NCBI GenBank assembly: GCA_934447715.1
Contig: CAKSER010000034.1
Location: forward strand, 1 to 17,562
Length of the DNA stretch: 17,562 nt
Direction of reading: 5' to 3'
DNA from: an uncultured Eubacteriales bacterium
GTDB taxonomy: Bacteria > Bacillota > Clostridia > Oscillospirales > CAG-272
A model generated the notes under the pieces. That model was given only the letters and a program-made list of their open reading frames with translations. It searched no databases and was not told where the DNA came from. A program made the position numbers and the translations under genes. The number at the start of each line of letters is the position of its first letter. Positions within the stretch are counted from its first letter, which is position 1. Positions 1-6,784 of this stretch are shown piece by piece.

Positions 1-1
1 T

Positions 2-697
2 GCAGGGACTGTCGGGCTTCAGGGCTATCCGGAGCTTCAGAATTCGCTTCAGGAGCTTATACACAAAAAGCTGACGGCTGCACAGAGAATTGAGGTAACA
101 AGCGATCTTATCGGCGATGCGGACATTCTTGACAATGTCTTAAACTCGGATATCGAAAGGATTCACACGACGCTTGCGGAAATAAACCGCGAGGATTTCA
201 ACTCGGCTGTGAGCGAGATCGTCAAATCCAACAGAATTTTCATTATGGGAATGAGAAATTCGGCGTCGCTTGCAAATCTTATTGCGTATAATTTCAGGCT
301 GATATTCAACAATGTATCTCTTGTCCAAACGACAAGCGGAAGCGAGGTTTTCGAATCGCTTCTTCACGTCGGGAAGGGCGATGTTGTAATTGCGGTCAGC
401 TTCCCGAGATATTCAAAAAGAATTATCAATGCGGTTGAATTTGCAAAGAAGCAGGGGGCTTATGTCGTATCGCTTACTGATTCCGAAATTTCCCCGATTG
501 CAATACATGCCGACAGCGTGCTTGTCGCAAAGAGCGATATGGTTTCCTTTATCGATTCGCTTACCGCACCGCTCAGCGTTATAAACGCGCTGATTGTTGC
601 GATTACCAAGCAGAAAAAGGTCGAGCTTGAAAGCATTTTCAACCGGCTCGAAAAGATATGGGATGAATACGACGTATACGAAAAAGACAATAAATGA
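2..697 (+). CDS. MurR/RpiR-family transcriptional regulator with SIS domain (5'-truncated by window edge)
   Basis: This is the C-terminal part of an RpiR-family regulator. Family members bind DNA through an N-terminal helix-turn-helix and sense phosphosugars through a C-terminal SIS domain. An internal GTG at 209 can open the frame, but codons run open to the left edge and encode family sequence (GLQGYPELQNSL, which matches the conserved end of the RpiR DNA-binding domain). The true start is therefore outside the window. The SIS domain runs from the IFIMGMRNSAS loop (about codon 79 of the visible part), through GDVVIAVSFPRYSKRI, to the LTDSEISPIAIHAD segment. The stop overlaps the next start as ATGA (694-697), so the two genes are probably translationally coupled. 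Its effector and targets cannot be told from sequence; the downstream flavoprotein and glycyl radical enzyme are candidate targets by position only. Confidence 0.88.
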   Translation, partial: AGTVGLQGYPELQNSLQELIHKKLTAAQRIEVTSDLIGDADILDNVLNSDIERIHTTLAEINREDFNSAVSEIVKSNRIFIMGMRNSASLANLIAYNFRLIFNNVSLVQTTSGSEVFESLLHVGKGDVVIAVSFPRYSKRIINAVEFAKKQGAYVVSLTDSEISPIAIHADSVLVAKSDMVSFIDSLTAPLSVINALIVAITKQKKVELESIFNRLEKIWDEYDVYEKDNK

Positions 698-1926
698 AAA
701 AGATTGCAGTAGTCGGCGGAGGAGCCGCAGGAATGATGGCGGCACTCCAAATTTCAAGAATGCCGGGCGGAGAGGATGCGGAGGTAACCCTTTTTGAAAG
801 GAATCCGAGGCTCGGGCGCAAGCTCGGGATTACCGGAAAGGGAAGATGCAACCTTACAAACGAATGCTCCTTTCAGGACTTTTTAAAAAACGTACCGACA
901 AATCCGAAATTTTTATATTCAGCAATTTCCGAGTTTTCTCCCCAGGACACAATCGCTCTTTTCGAAGAGCTCGGAGTGCCTCTTAAAACAGAGAGAGGAA
1001 ACCGTGTTTTTCCTGTTTCCGACAAGGCTGCGGATATTGTAAACGCACTTAAAAGCTCGCTTAACTGCAGGATTGAAAACCGCAGGGTGTCCGGAATTAC
1101 GGTAAAAGACGGGCATGTGTCGGGGCTTGCGGCAGGAGACAGGCAATACGGTTTTGACCGCATTATCCTTGCAACCGGAGGACTTTCATATCCGCTTACA
1201 GGATCAACCGGAGACGGTTTTCGGATGGCAAAGGAGCTCGGACACAGTATAACAGAGCTTGTCCCGTCGCTTGTTCCGATGAATATATCGCAAAAATGGT
1301 GCAGGGAGCTTCAGGGGCTTTCGCTTAAAAACACCAAGATTACCGTCCTTCTTGCACAAAGCGGAAAGGTCGTTTATACCGATTTCGGCGAAATGATGTT
1401 CACGCATTTCGGAGTCACGGGACCGATGATCCTGTCTGCTTCGGCTATGCTTTCCGGCATGCAGAAGGGAAAGTACAAGCTTTTAATTGACCTAAAGCCT
1501 GCGCTTGACGAAAAGAAGCTGGATTTGCGGATTGTCTCTGATTTTTCGAAATTTTCAAACAGAGATTTTGAAAATTCTCTTTCGGAACTACTTCCTTCAA
1601 AGCTGATTCCGGTTATCGTCCGCCTTTCCGGAATTCCGCAAAAGAAAAAGGTAAATGTCATAACAAAAGAGGAAAGGCTCAGGCTTGTAAGGCTTTTAAA
1701 GAATCTTGAGCTTACAATCGACGGCTTCCGTCCGATCGACGAGGCGATTGTTACAAAGGGCGGAATAGACGTCTCGCAGATCAATCCGAAAACGATGGAA
1801 AGCAAACTTGTAAAGAGCTTGTTCTTTGCAGGTGAAATGATAGATGTTGATGCATATACCGGCGGATTTAACCTTCAGATCGCCTTTGCAACTGCTTTTG
1901 CTGCTGCAAAGGGTGCTTTGATCTGA
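694..1926 (+). CDS. BaiN/RdsA (HI0933-like) family NAD(P)/FAD-dependent oxidoreductase
   Basis: A 410-residue flavoprotein of the HI0933/BaiN family, near the usual family length of about 400. The N-terminus carries the dinucleotide-binding glycine motif VVGGGAAGMMAA (residues 6-17). The family signature GITGKGRCNLTN follows at 45-56. The middle has ATGGLSYPLTGSTGDG and FGEMMFTHFGVTGPM, and the C-terminus has FFAGEMIDVDAYTGGFNLQ, which closes the FAD site. The ATG at 694 overlaps the stop of the upstream RpiR gene. Characterised relatives reduce bile-acid intermediates or are annotated as flavoproteins of uncertain substrate, so no substrate is claimed here. No terminator separates it from the glycyl radical enzyme 66 bases downstream, so co-transcription is likely. 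It is a soluble cytoplasmic enzyme by appearance. Confidence 0.88.
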   Translation: MKKIAVVGGGAAGMMAALQISRMPGGEDAEVTLFERNPRLGRKLGITGKGRCNLTNECSFQDFLKNVPTNPKFLYSAISEFSPQDTIALFEELGVPLKTERGNRVFPVSDKAADIVNALKSSLNCRIENRRVSGITVKDGHVSGLAAGDRQYGFDRIILATGGLSYPLTGSTGDGFRMAKELGHSITELVPSLVPMNISQKWCRELQGLSLKNTKITVLLAQSGKVVYTDFGEMMFTHFGVTGPMILSASAMLSGMQKGKYKLLIDLKPALDEKKLDLRIVSDFSKFSNRDFENSLSELLPSKLIPVIVRLSGIPQKKKVNVITKEERLRLVRLLKNLELTIDGFRPIDEAIVTKGGIDVSQINPKTMESKLVKSLFFAGEMIDVDAYTGGFNLQIAFATAFAAAKGALI

Positions 1927-1992
1927 TTATTCTGCTAGGCTGAGGCTATTTGCTTTGAATTTTTTTACTGCTTGTGCAGTCACGAGGGGAAA

Positions 1993-3666
1993 ATGGAGTT
2001 TTATACCGTATCAGACGAAAAAAGGCCGATAAGGCTTAAGGAAACAACAAGGCAGTTTGCATATGAATCCTTAAAGGGAAAATACGGCGATGAGGCGATG
2101 AAAACCTATGACATCGATCTTACCGATATTCCCGGATTTTCTGACATGTCCGACTACGATCAGCATGATATTGCAATCAATAGGATCGTGTCGGAGGCGC
2201 CTGTAAGAATCTGCGAGCATGAGCTCCTCTCGGGTGCTGCGACCTTAGGCTCGGCAATCGATGCCAATGTTCCGGTAAGATTTACGCCCTCCGACGGCTC
2301 GAAATGGAGCCTTATCGGTGTAAACCATCTCACAGCCGGCTTTGACCGGGTTGTAAGGATAGGTGTTGATGCAGTTGAAAAGGAAATCGACGAGGCAGCA
2401 GGCAGAAGCGGTCTTTCCGAGCCGCAGATGCGTTTTTATAAGAGTCTTAAAAATTCGGTTTCTGCGCTTCGCATCTGGCACTCGCGATATCTTGAAGCGA
2501 CAAAGGACACAAAGCCGGATATATATAAAAATCTTCTTCGGGTGCCGTTCGGTCAGCCGAGATCATATTATGAGGCAATGCAGAGCCTTTGGTTCCTTTT
2601 TGCTTTTACACGTCTTTGCGGCCACTGGTCGGGAATCGGAAGAATCGATCGGTTTATTGGTCCTTATCTTAAGGCTGATCTTGAAAAAGGGGCAATCACT
2701 CTTGATGAGGCAAGAGAGATTATGGCAAGCTTCTTTATCAAGGGCTGTGAGTGGATCAGAAGCAATTACGTCTTTAAGGGCGGAGATGCCCAGCATTACC
2801 AGAATATACTTCTCGGCGGAGTTGACGAGGACGGAAATGATGTTGCAAACGAGGTAACCTATCTTGTCCTTGATGTTGTCGAGGAGCTTTCGATCAGCGA
2901 CTTCCCGATTTCGGTAAGGATAGGCAAGAACACCGACAGGAAGCTTCTTCTGCGTGTCTGCGAGGTTATGAAGCACGGTGGCGGAGTCATTGCGCTTTAC
3001 AACGAGGACACGGTAATCGATTCGCTTGTCGGTGCAGGCTATGATATAAAAGAAGCAAGGCAGTTTGCAAATGACGGCTGCTGGGAGGTAGAAATCCCGG
3101 GAAGAACCTTCTTTACCTATTACGGCATGGACGCTTTACAGCTGCTTCTTTCAAAAACTCTCGGTCTTTCGGGCGAACCGAAGATATACGGCGATTATGA
3201 AAGCCTTGAAAGGGCATATCTTTGCGATCTTAAGGAAGAAATTGAAGAAAAGCCATATAAATATTACAAATACGCTCTCGGATATGATGATGAGCAGGGA
3301 AGATATCACTGGAAGCACCACAGGGTATGCTCTCCGATATCGCTCTTTTACAAGGACTGCATAGATTCCGGGCTTTCCTATCTTGACAGGGGACCGAAAT
3401 ACAACACACTTTCTCCTCATCTCGGCGGAGCTCCGGATACCGCAAACAGCCTTTATGCAATCAAAAAGCTTGTTTTTGACGACAAAAAGGTCGGCTTTGG
3501 CGAGCTTATGCAGATTCTTAAAAACAACTGGGAGGGAAGCGAGGAGCTGCGTCAGGTTGCTCTTTCGAAATATCTCTACTACGGAAACGACAACGACGAG
3601 GTCGACTCGATTTATGCAAGGCTTCTTGATTTTTTACAAAGGAGCTCAACGGAAGGCTGCCGATGA
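1993..3666 (+). CDS. Glycyl radical enzyme (pyruvate formate-lyase family), large part with active-site cysteine
   Basis: 557 residues covering the N-terminal and barrel part of a PFL-family glycyl radical enzyme. I chose ATG 1993, preceded by GAGGGG with a short 3-base gap; a TTG at 1972 is also open but has no better ribosome site. The thiyl cysteine is Cys363 in NDGCWEVEIPG. The Cys-x-Glu pattern (Glu365) is that of the eliminase/decarboxylase-type GREs rather than PFL itself, which has Cys-Cys. Trp between Cys and Glu differs from the common Val, so this is likely an uncharacterised subgroup. The frame ends before the C-terminal glycyl radical domain, which lies in the next frame starting at 3663 (ATGA overlap). 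The last residues (QRSSTEGCR) look out of frame, whereas the -1 frame across 3636-3662 reads TKELNGRLP straight into the second part. The substrate is unknown. No radical-SAM activating enzyme is encoded in the window. Confidence 0.85.
   Translation: MEFYTVSDEKRPIRLKETTRQFAYESLKGKYGDEAMKTYDIDLTDIPGFSDMSDYDQHDIAINRIVSEAPVRICEHELLSGAATLGSAIDANVPVRFTPSDGSKWSLIGVNHLTAGFDRVVRIGVDAVEKEIDEAAGRSGLSEPQMRFYKSLKNSVSALRIWHSRYLEATKDTKPDIYKNLLRVPFGQPRSYYEAMQSLWFLFAFTRLCGHWSGIGRIDRFIGPYLKADLEKGAITLDEAREIMASFFIKGCEWIRSNYVFKGGDAQHYQNILLGGVDEDGNDVANEVTYLVLDVVEELSISDFPISVRIGKNTDRKLLLRVCEVMKHGGGVIALYNEDTVIDSLVGAGYDIKEARQFANDGCWEVEIPGRTFFTYYGMDALQLLLSKTLGLSGEPKIYGDYESLERAYLCDLKEEIEEKPYKYYKYALGYDDEQGRYHWKHHRVCSPISLFYKDCIDSGLSYLDRGPKYNTLSPHLGGAPDTANSLYAIKKLVFDDKKVGFGELMQILKNNWEGSEELRQVALSKYLYYGNDNDEVDSIYARLLDFLQRSSTEGCR
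3630..3636 (+). other. Slippery heptamer T TTT TTA, candidate -1 frameshift site (or homopolymer indel site)
   Basis: A run of six T followed by A is placed in the zero frame as gaT TTT TTA, a canonical X XXY YYZ -1 slippery arrangement. Shifting back one base here reads ACA AAG GAG CTC AAC and continues without a stop into the glycyl radical domain frame, giving a 712-residue fusion. A 7-bp stem with a 7-base loop lies at 3675-3695, but it begins 38 bases past the heptamer, farther than the usual stimulator spacing. An AAAGGAG sequence lies just downstream (3638-3644), whereas stimulatory Shine-Dalgarno sites for -1 shifts lie upstream. The same picture would result from loss of one T from a run of seven. 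Confidence 0.5.
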
Positions 3667-4130
3667 CCTTTATATCCGGAGTTTCGACCTTCGGAAAGCA
3701 GGTGGAGTATGCGCATACAAGACCTGCGGCTCCGTTCGGAAAGAAGAAGGGCGCGATTCTTTCGGGAAATGCATCTCCTACGCCGGGAAGCGACATTGAG
3801 GGCGCTACTGCAATTATAAAGTCCTACTGCAAGGCAGATCTTAAAAAGCAGGTAAGCGGTGCGGCGCTTGATATCAAGCTCCATCCGACCGCAGTTAGGG
3901 GCGAGGACGGAACTGTCGGGCTGATGTCGCTTGCAGAGGGTTTTTGCGAGCTCGGCGGATTCTTTATGCAGATCGATATTATGGATCCGAAGATTCTCGA
4001 GCTTGCAAAGAAGAACCCGGAGGATTACAAAACGCTTTCTGTCCGTGTGTCCGGCTGGAATGCGAGATTTGTCACTCTCGACCCCGAATGGCAGGACATG
4101 ATTATAGAAAGAAGCGCACAGGACTTTTAA
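3663..4130 (+). CDS. Glycyl radical domain (C-terminal part or small subunit of the split glycyl radical enzyme)
   Basis: 155 residues matching the C-terminal domain of PFL-family enzymes. Conserved blocks in order are SGNASPTPGSD (near 34-44), ALDIKLHP, GGFFMQIDI, NPEDYKTLSVRVSGW and the glycyl radical loop RVSGWNARF, in which Gly131 would carry the radical. The start ATG overlaps the stop of the upstream frame as ATGA, with a weak GGAAGG six bases before it. Free-standing radical domains exist (YfiD/GrcA spare parts for oxygen-damaged PFL), but this one completes an enzyme that lacks its own domain rather than duplicating one. If joined by a -1 shift at 3630-3636, Cys363 and Gly688 would lie 325 residues apart, in the range of intact GREs. 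A strong terminator follows at 4171. Confidence 0.82.
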   Translation: MTFISGVSTFGKQVEYAHTRPAAPFGKKKGAILSGNASPTPGSDIEGATAIIKSYCKADLKKQVSGAALDIKLHPTAVRGEDGTVGLMSLAEGFCELGGFFMQIDIMDPKILELAKKNPEDYKTLSVRVSGWNARFVTLDPEWQDMIIERSAQDF

Positions 4131-4170
4131 TTAAAGCTAAAGCGTTTAAAAATCAAATTACAGCAAATTA

Positions 4171-4213
4171 AAATCCGCCGGGATGTGAGGCTCACACTGC
4201 GGCGGATTTTTTT
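4171..4213. terminator. Bidirectional intrinsic terminator between the GRE and the symporter gene
   Basis: AAATCCGCCG (4171-4180) pairs perfectly with CGGCGGATTT (4200-4209), with an inner TGTGA/TCACA stem in the loop. A run of seven T follows on the plus strand. On the minus strand the hairpin is followed by TTTTAATTT, so it can serve the convergent gene ending at 4233 as well. Confidence 0.9.
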
Positions 4214-4232
4214 CACTTTTATGGCTTTCTGG

Positions 4233-5558
4233 TTATTTAAAATATTCTTTTGTTTCGGATATAACGATCCCCGAAAGGCGCAGAACGCAGTATGTATTAA
4301 GAATGCACATCATTGAAATCGAAAGATCAGAAAGCTCCCAGACGATTCCGGGCTTTAAAACCGATCCGAGAACAGACGCAAGGCAGAAGACTGCTATAAA
4401 TATTTTTTCGTGCTTATTCTTTTTTAAATATGAAAGGCTTTCCGTACCGTAGTACGACCAGCATATAATCGATGCTATTGCATATATCAGCGTTGAAATG
4501 CCGATAAACACTCCTGCAGGACGGCCGAGCTCAAGCTCGAACGCCTTTGCGGCAAGAGCGGTTCCTCCGATTGTCGGATCGAGCTTATCGATCGAGATCA
4601 GGACAACAAATGCCGTAAGCGAGCAGAGAAGAACCGTATCCGCAAACACCTCGAAAATGCCCCAGAAGCCCTGTTCCGCCGGGCTGTCTGAAGCAGCCTT
4701 TGCGTGGGCTGTCGGCGCGGTACCGCAGCCTGCTTCGTTTGAAAGCAATCCGCGCGAAATTCCGAGCCGAAGCTGTTTATTTGAAAGCAGCCTTGAAATT
4801 CCGAATCCGCAGGCGCCGCCGGCTGCTGCGCGGAAATCAAACGCACCGTCGATTATCCTTTTCATGATTTCCGGAAGCATTGCCGCGTTTTTTATAATTA
4901 TAATAAGCGACAAAATAATATATCCTGCCGACAGAACCGGAATGACAACTGCGGAAAAATCCGAAATCCGTTTAAAGCCGCCTAAGGTAACTAATGCGCA
5001 AATTACGGCAACGGCGATTCCGGTCAGAACAAGCGGCATTCCAAGAGAATAACTCATCGCGTCCGACGCTGCGTATGACTGAACTATATTTCCGACGGTA
5101 AACGAAGAAAAAATGCATAAAAACGAAAAGAGAACAGCTAATTTTTTCGATCCGATTCCTTTTTCGATATAATATGCGGCTCCTCCCACCCTTTTGCCGT
5201 TTTCGGTTTTTCTGAAGCGGACGGCAAGGACAATTTCCGCATATTTTATAAGCATGGCGGCAAGCGAGCTTATCCACATCCAGAAGATTGCGCCGGGTCC
5301 GCCGGATGTAATCGCTGCCGCAACTCCTGCAATATTTCCGACCCCGAGTGTGCCTGCAAGAGCAATCATTGCGGATTTAAACGGCGAATCTGTTCCGGAT
5401 TTCTTTTTAAGAAGAGATCGGCATACGGCTTTAGGATATAGAATCGGTCTGCCCTTTAATCTGAAAAAGAACCACAATCCGGCAAGGAACAAAAGGATAC
5501 TTAAAACCGGAAACAGCAGCCTTTCGTTAATGAAATTCAGAATATTTAAAATGTGCAT
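4233..5558 (-). CDS. AGCS-family sodium:alanine/glycine symporter
   Basis: 441 residues, a multi-spanning inner-membrane protein of the alanine or glycine:cation symporter family (AlsT/DagA type), which imports small neutral amino acids with Na+ or H+. The family hallmarks are GTLGVGNIAGVAAAITSGGP at about 69-88 and SNEAGCGTAPTAHA at about 273-286; hydrophobic segments suggest about ten membrane passes. The length is normal for the family, and the N-terminus begins directly with the first helix. The ATG at 5558 has GAAAGG eight bases upstream, and an in-frame TGA lies 24 bases before it, so no longer start is possible. It stands alone between a shared terminator and a divergent LCP gene. A short reading frame with a good ribosome site overlaps its start. 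The exact substrate (alanine, glycine, glutamine or D-forms) is not decidable here. Confidence 0.92.
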   Translation of the reverse strand: MHILNILNFINERLLFPVLSILLFLAGLWFFFRLKGRPILYPKAVCRSLLKKKSGTDSPFKSAMIALAGTLGVGNIAGVAAAITSGGPGAIFWMWISSLAAMLIKYAEIVLAVRFRKTENGKRVGGAAYYIEKGIGSKKLAVLFSFLCIFSSFTVGNIVQSYAASDAMSYSLGMPLVLTGIAVAVICALVTLGGFKRISDFSAVVIPVLSAGYIILSLIIIIKNAAMLPEIMKRIIDGAFDFRAAAGGACGFGISRLLSNKQLRLGISRGLLSNEAGCGTAPTAHAKAASDSPAEQGFWGIFEVFADTVLLCSLTAFVVLISIDKLDPTIGGTALAAKAFELELGRPAGVFIGISTLIYAIASIICWSYYGTESLSYLKKNKHEKIFIAVFCLASVLGSVLKPGIVWELSDLSISMMCILNTYCVLRLSGIVISETKEYFK

Positions 5559-5595
5559 CCTGTCTGCCTTTCTTTTGCTTCAATCCTGTTTTCAA
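5527..5595 (-). CDS. Possible short leader ORF overlapping the symporter start (speculative)
   Basis: A 22-codon frame starting with TTG at 5595 has TAAGGAG (5603-5609 on the minus strand) seven bases upstream, a better ribosome site than that of the symporter. It encodes a very basic peptide (MKTGLKQKKGRQDAHFKYSEFH), overlaps the symporter ATG by about 32 bases and ends with TAA inside it. It could be a coupled leader peptide or a chance site. Nothing in the sequence shows it is translated. Confidence 0.2.
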   Translation of the reverse strand: MKTGLKQKKGRQDAHFKYSEFH

Positions 5596-5673
5596 AAAAC
5601 ATCTCCTTATTTAATTTCATATTCAAACAGGGCTATTCATTATTCGTTAAATTATTATTTTCTTGATTAATAC

Positions 5674-5702
5674 TTGAAATGAATGCGGATATAATGTATA
5701 AT
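5674..5702 (+). promoter_or_regulatory. Sigma-A-type promoter for the LCP-glyQS unit
   Basis: TTGAAA (5674-5679) and TATAAT (5697-5702) are separated by 17 bases. Transcription would start near 5709, about 50 bases before the LCP start codon. A second TATAAT at 5690 is too close to this -35 to pair with it. Confidence 0.75.
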
Positions 5703-5759
5703 AGTTTGTAAAATATAATGCAAGCTTAAACAATTGACTGATTTAACAGGTGATTTTAT

Positions 5760-6761
5760 ATGTTTTCTGCAATCAGGAACTACATACTTACTTTTTTGAT
5801 ATCTCTTTTGATATTCGGCGCACTTGCGTGGATTGTTATTCATTTTGCGGCGAATTCCATCGGTCAGGGTGATTCGCTCAAGCCGAGCGATATCGAAACC
5901 GTGATTCCGGACAGCAACAGCGGCGATGAGCCGGAACCTGTAACGCCGGAAAATCCGATAAACGGAACGAGCTTTAATATCCTTCTGATCGGAACCGACT
6001 ATCAGCCGGATATCCTGAAGGATTATGACGAGGATGAGCTTAACAAGGACAATGACGGATTTTTTAAGGAAGCAAGAAAAATCTCGGCAGACACGATCGT
6101 CCTTTTAAGGGTCGACAAGGAAACAAAGGAATTTGTTTTTTCCGCCATTCCGTCCGAAACGAGAGTAACGGTTGACGGACTTAATACAAGGCTCGGATAT
6201 GTGTTTGGCGACAAGGGTATCGATTTCTTTGTCGAAAAGATCGAAATGCTCACAAGCCTCAATGTCGACTATTATGCGACGGTCACGGTCAGCGGATTTG
6301 AAAATATAATCAACAACCTCGGCAAGATTACTTTTGACGTGCCGAAGAATATGAATTATGTCGACGAATCGCAGAATCTTGTAATCGATCTGAAAAAGGG
6401 AACCCAGTCACTGAACGGAAATCAGGCTCTCCAGCTTCTTCGGTACAACCTTTATTCGGACGACGGAGAAACAAGAAGACAGATTGCTGTCTCCTTCCTT
6501 AACGCGATGCTGAAGGCTTTTATTACGGATGATAACAAAATGAACGCAACCCAGTATCTTACACTGTTCAAGAAGTATACGACAACGAATTTTACCGATG
6601 AGGACCTTGCAGAAAATATCGATCTGATTTTTGCATATAACGAATTTTCAATGAAATTCATCACATTCCCGGGATATAATCTTACCGATGAGCTGACCGA
6701 CACAAGGTATTTTAAAGCGGATATCAACGAGGCACACAGGCTTTTCAAATCTTATAAATAA
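5760..6761 (+). CDS. LytR-CpsA-Psr (LCP) family cell-wall glycopolymer ligase, divergent
   Basis: 333 residues. There is a short cytoplasmic N-terminus, one membrane helix (about 8-30), an acidic/Pro linker, then an extracellular LCP domain from about residue 71. LCP proteins transfer undecaprenyl-linked teichoic-acid-like or capsular polymers to peptidoglycan. Recognisable blocks are FNILLIGTD (Asp80), ADTIVLLRVD (Asp111), AIPSETRV (129-136), LNTRLGYVFGDKG, the SLNGNQALQLLRYN segment and TRRQ (238-241). The usual IPRDT reads IPSET, which loses an Arg and an Asp that help bind the polyprenyl pyrophosphate, so activity or substrate may differ. AGGTGA lies seven bases before the ATG. It is followed after 23 bases by glyQS, with no terminator between them. 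Confidence 0.85.
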   Translation: MFSAIRNYILTFLISLLIFGALAWIVIHFAANSIGQGDSLKPSDIETVIPDSNSGDEPEPVTPENPINGTSFNILLIGTDYQPDILKDYDEDELNKDNDGFFKEARKISADTIVLLRVDKETKEFVFSAIPSETRVTVDGLNTRLGYVFGDKGIDFFVEKIEMLTSLNVDYYATVTVSGFENIINNLGKITFDVPKNMNYVDESQNLVIDLKKGTQSLNGNQALQLLRYNLYSDDGETRRQIAVSFLNAMLKAFITDDNKMNATQYLTLFKKYTTTNFTDEDLAENIDLIFAYNEFSMKFITFPGYNLTDELTDTRYFKADINEAHRLFKSYK

Positions 6762-6784
6762 TTTTTTAGGAGACATATATCGAA

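Noticed and set aside
1967..1980. ACTGC-TTGT-GCAGT hairpin between the flavoprotein and the GRE as a terminator
   Set aside because: The stem is only 5 bp and the T run lies before it, not after; the minus strand has A instead of T.
2363..2857. 164-codon frame in another phase inside the glycyl radical enzyme
   Set aside because: It lies within the GRE, whose reading frame is confirmed by conserved motifs; no ribosome site or family features.
3675..3695. 7-bp hairpin as a frameshift stimulator
   Set aside because: It is real as a stem but begins 38 bases after the heptamer, too far for a standard stimulatory structure.
3383..3799. 138-codon frame bridging the GRE junction in the third phase
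   Set aside because: It is not the frame that carries GRE motifs on either side, so it does not explain the split.
5559..5759. T-box or other riboswitch upstream of LCP-glyQS
   Set aside because: No TGGnACCGCG-type T-box sequence or terminator/antiterminator pair is visible; the region is mostly promoter and AT-rich spacer.
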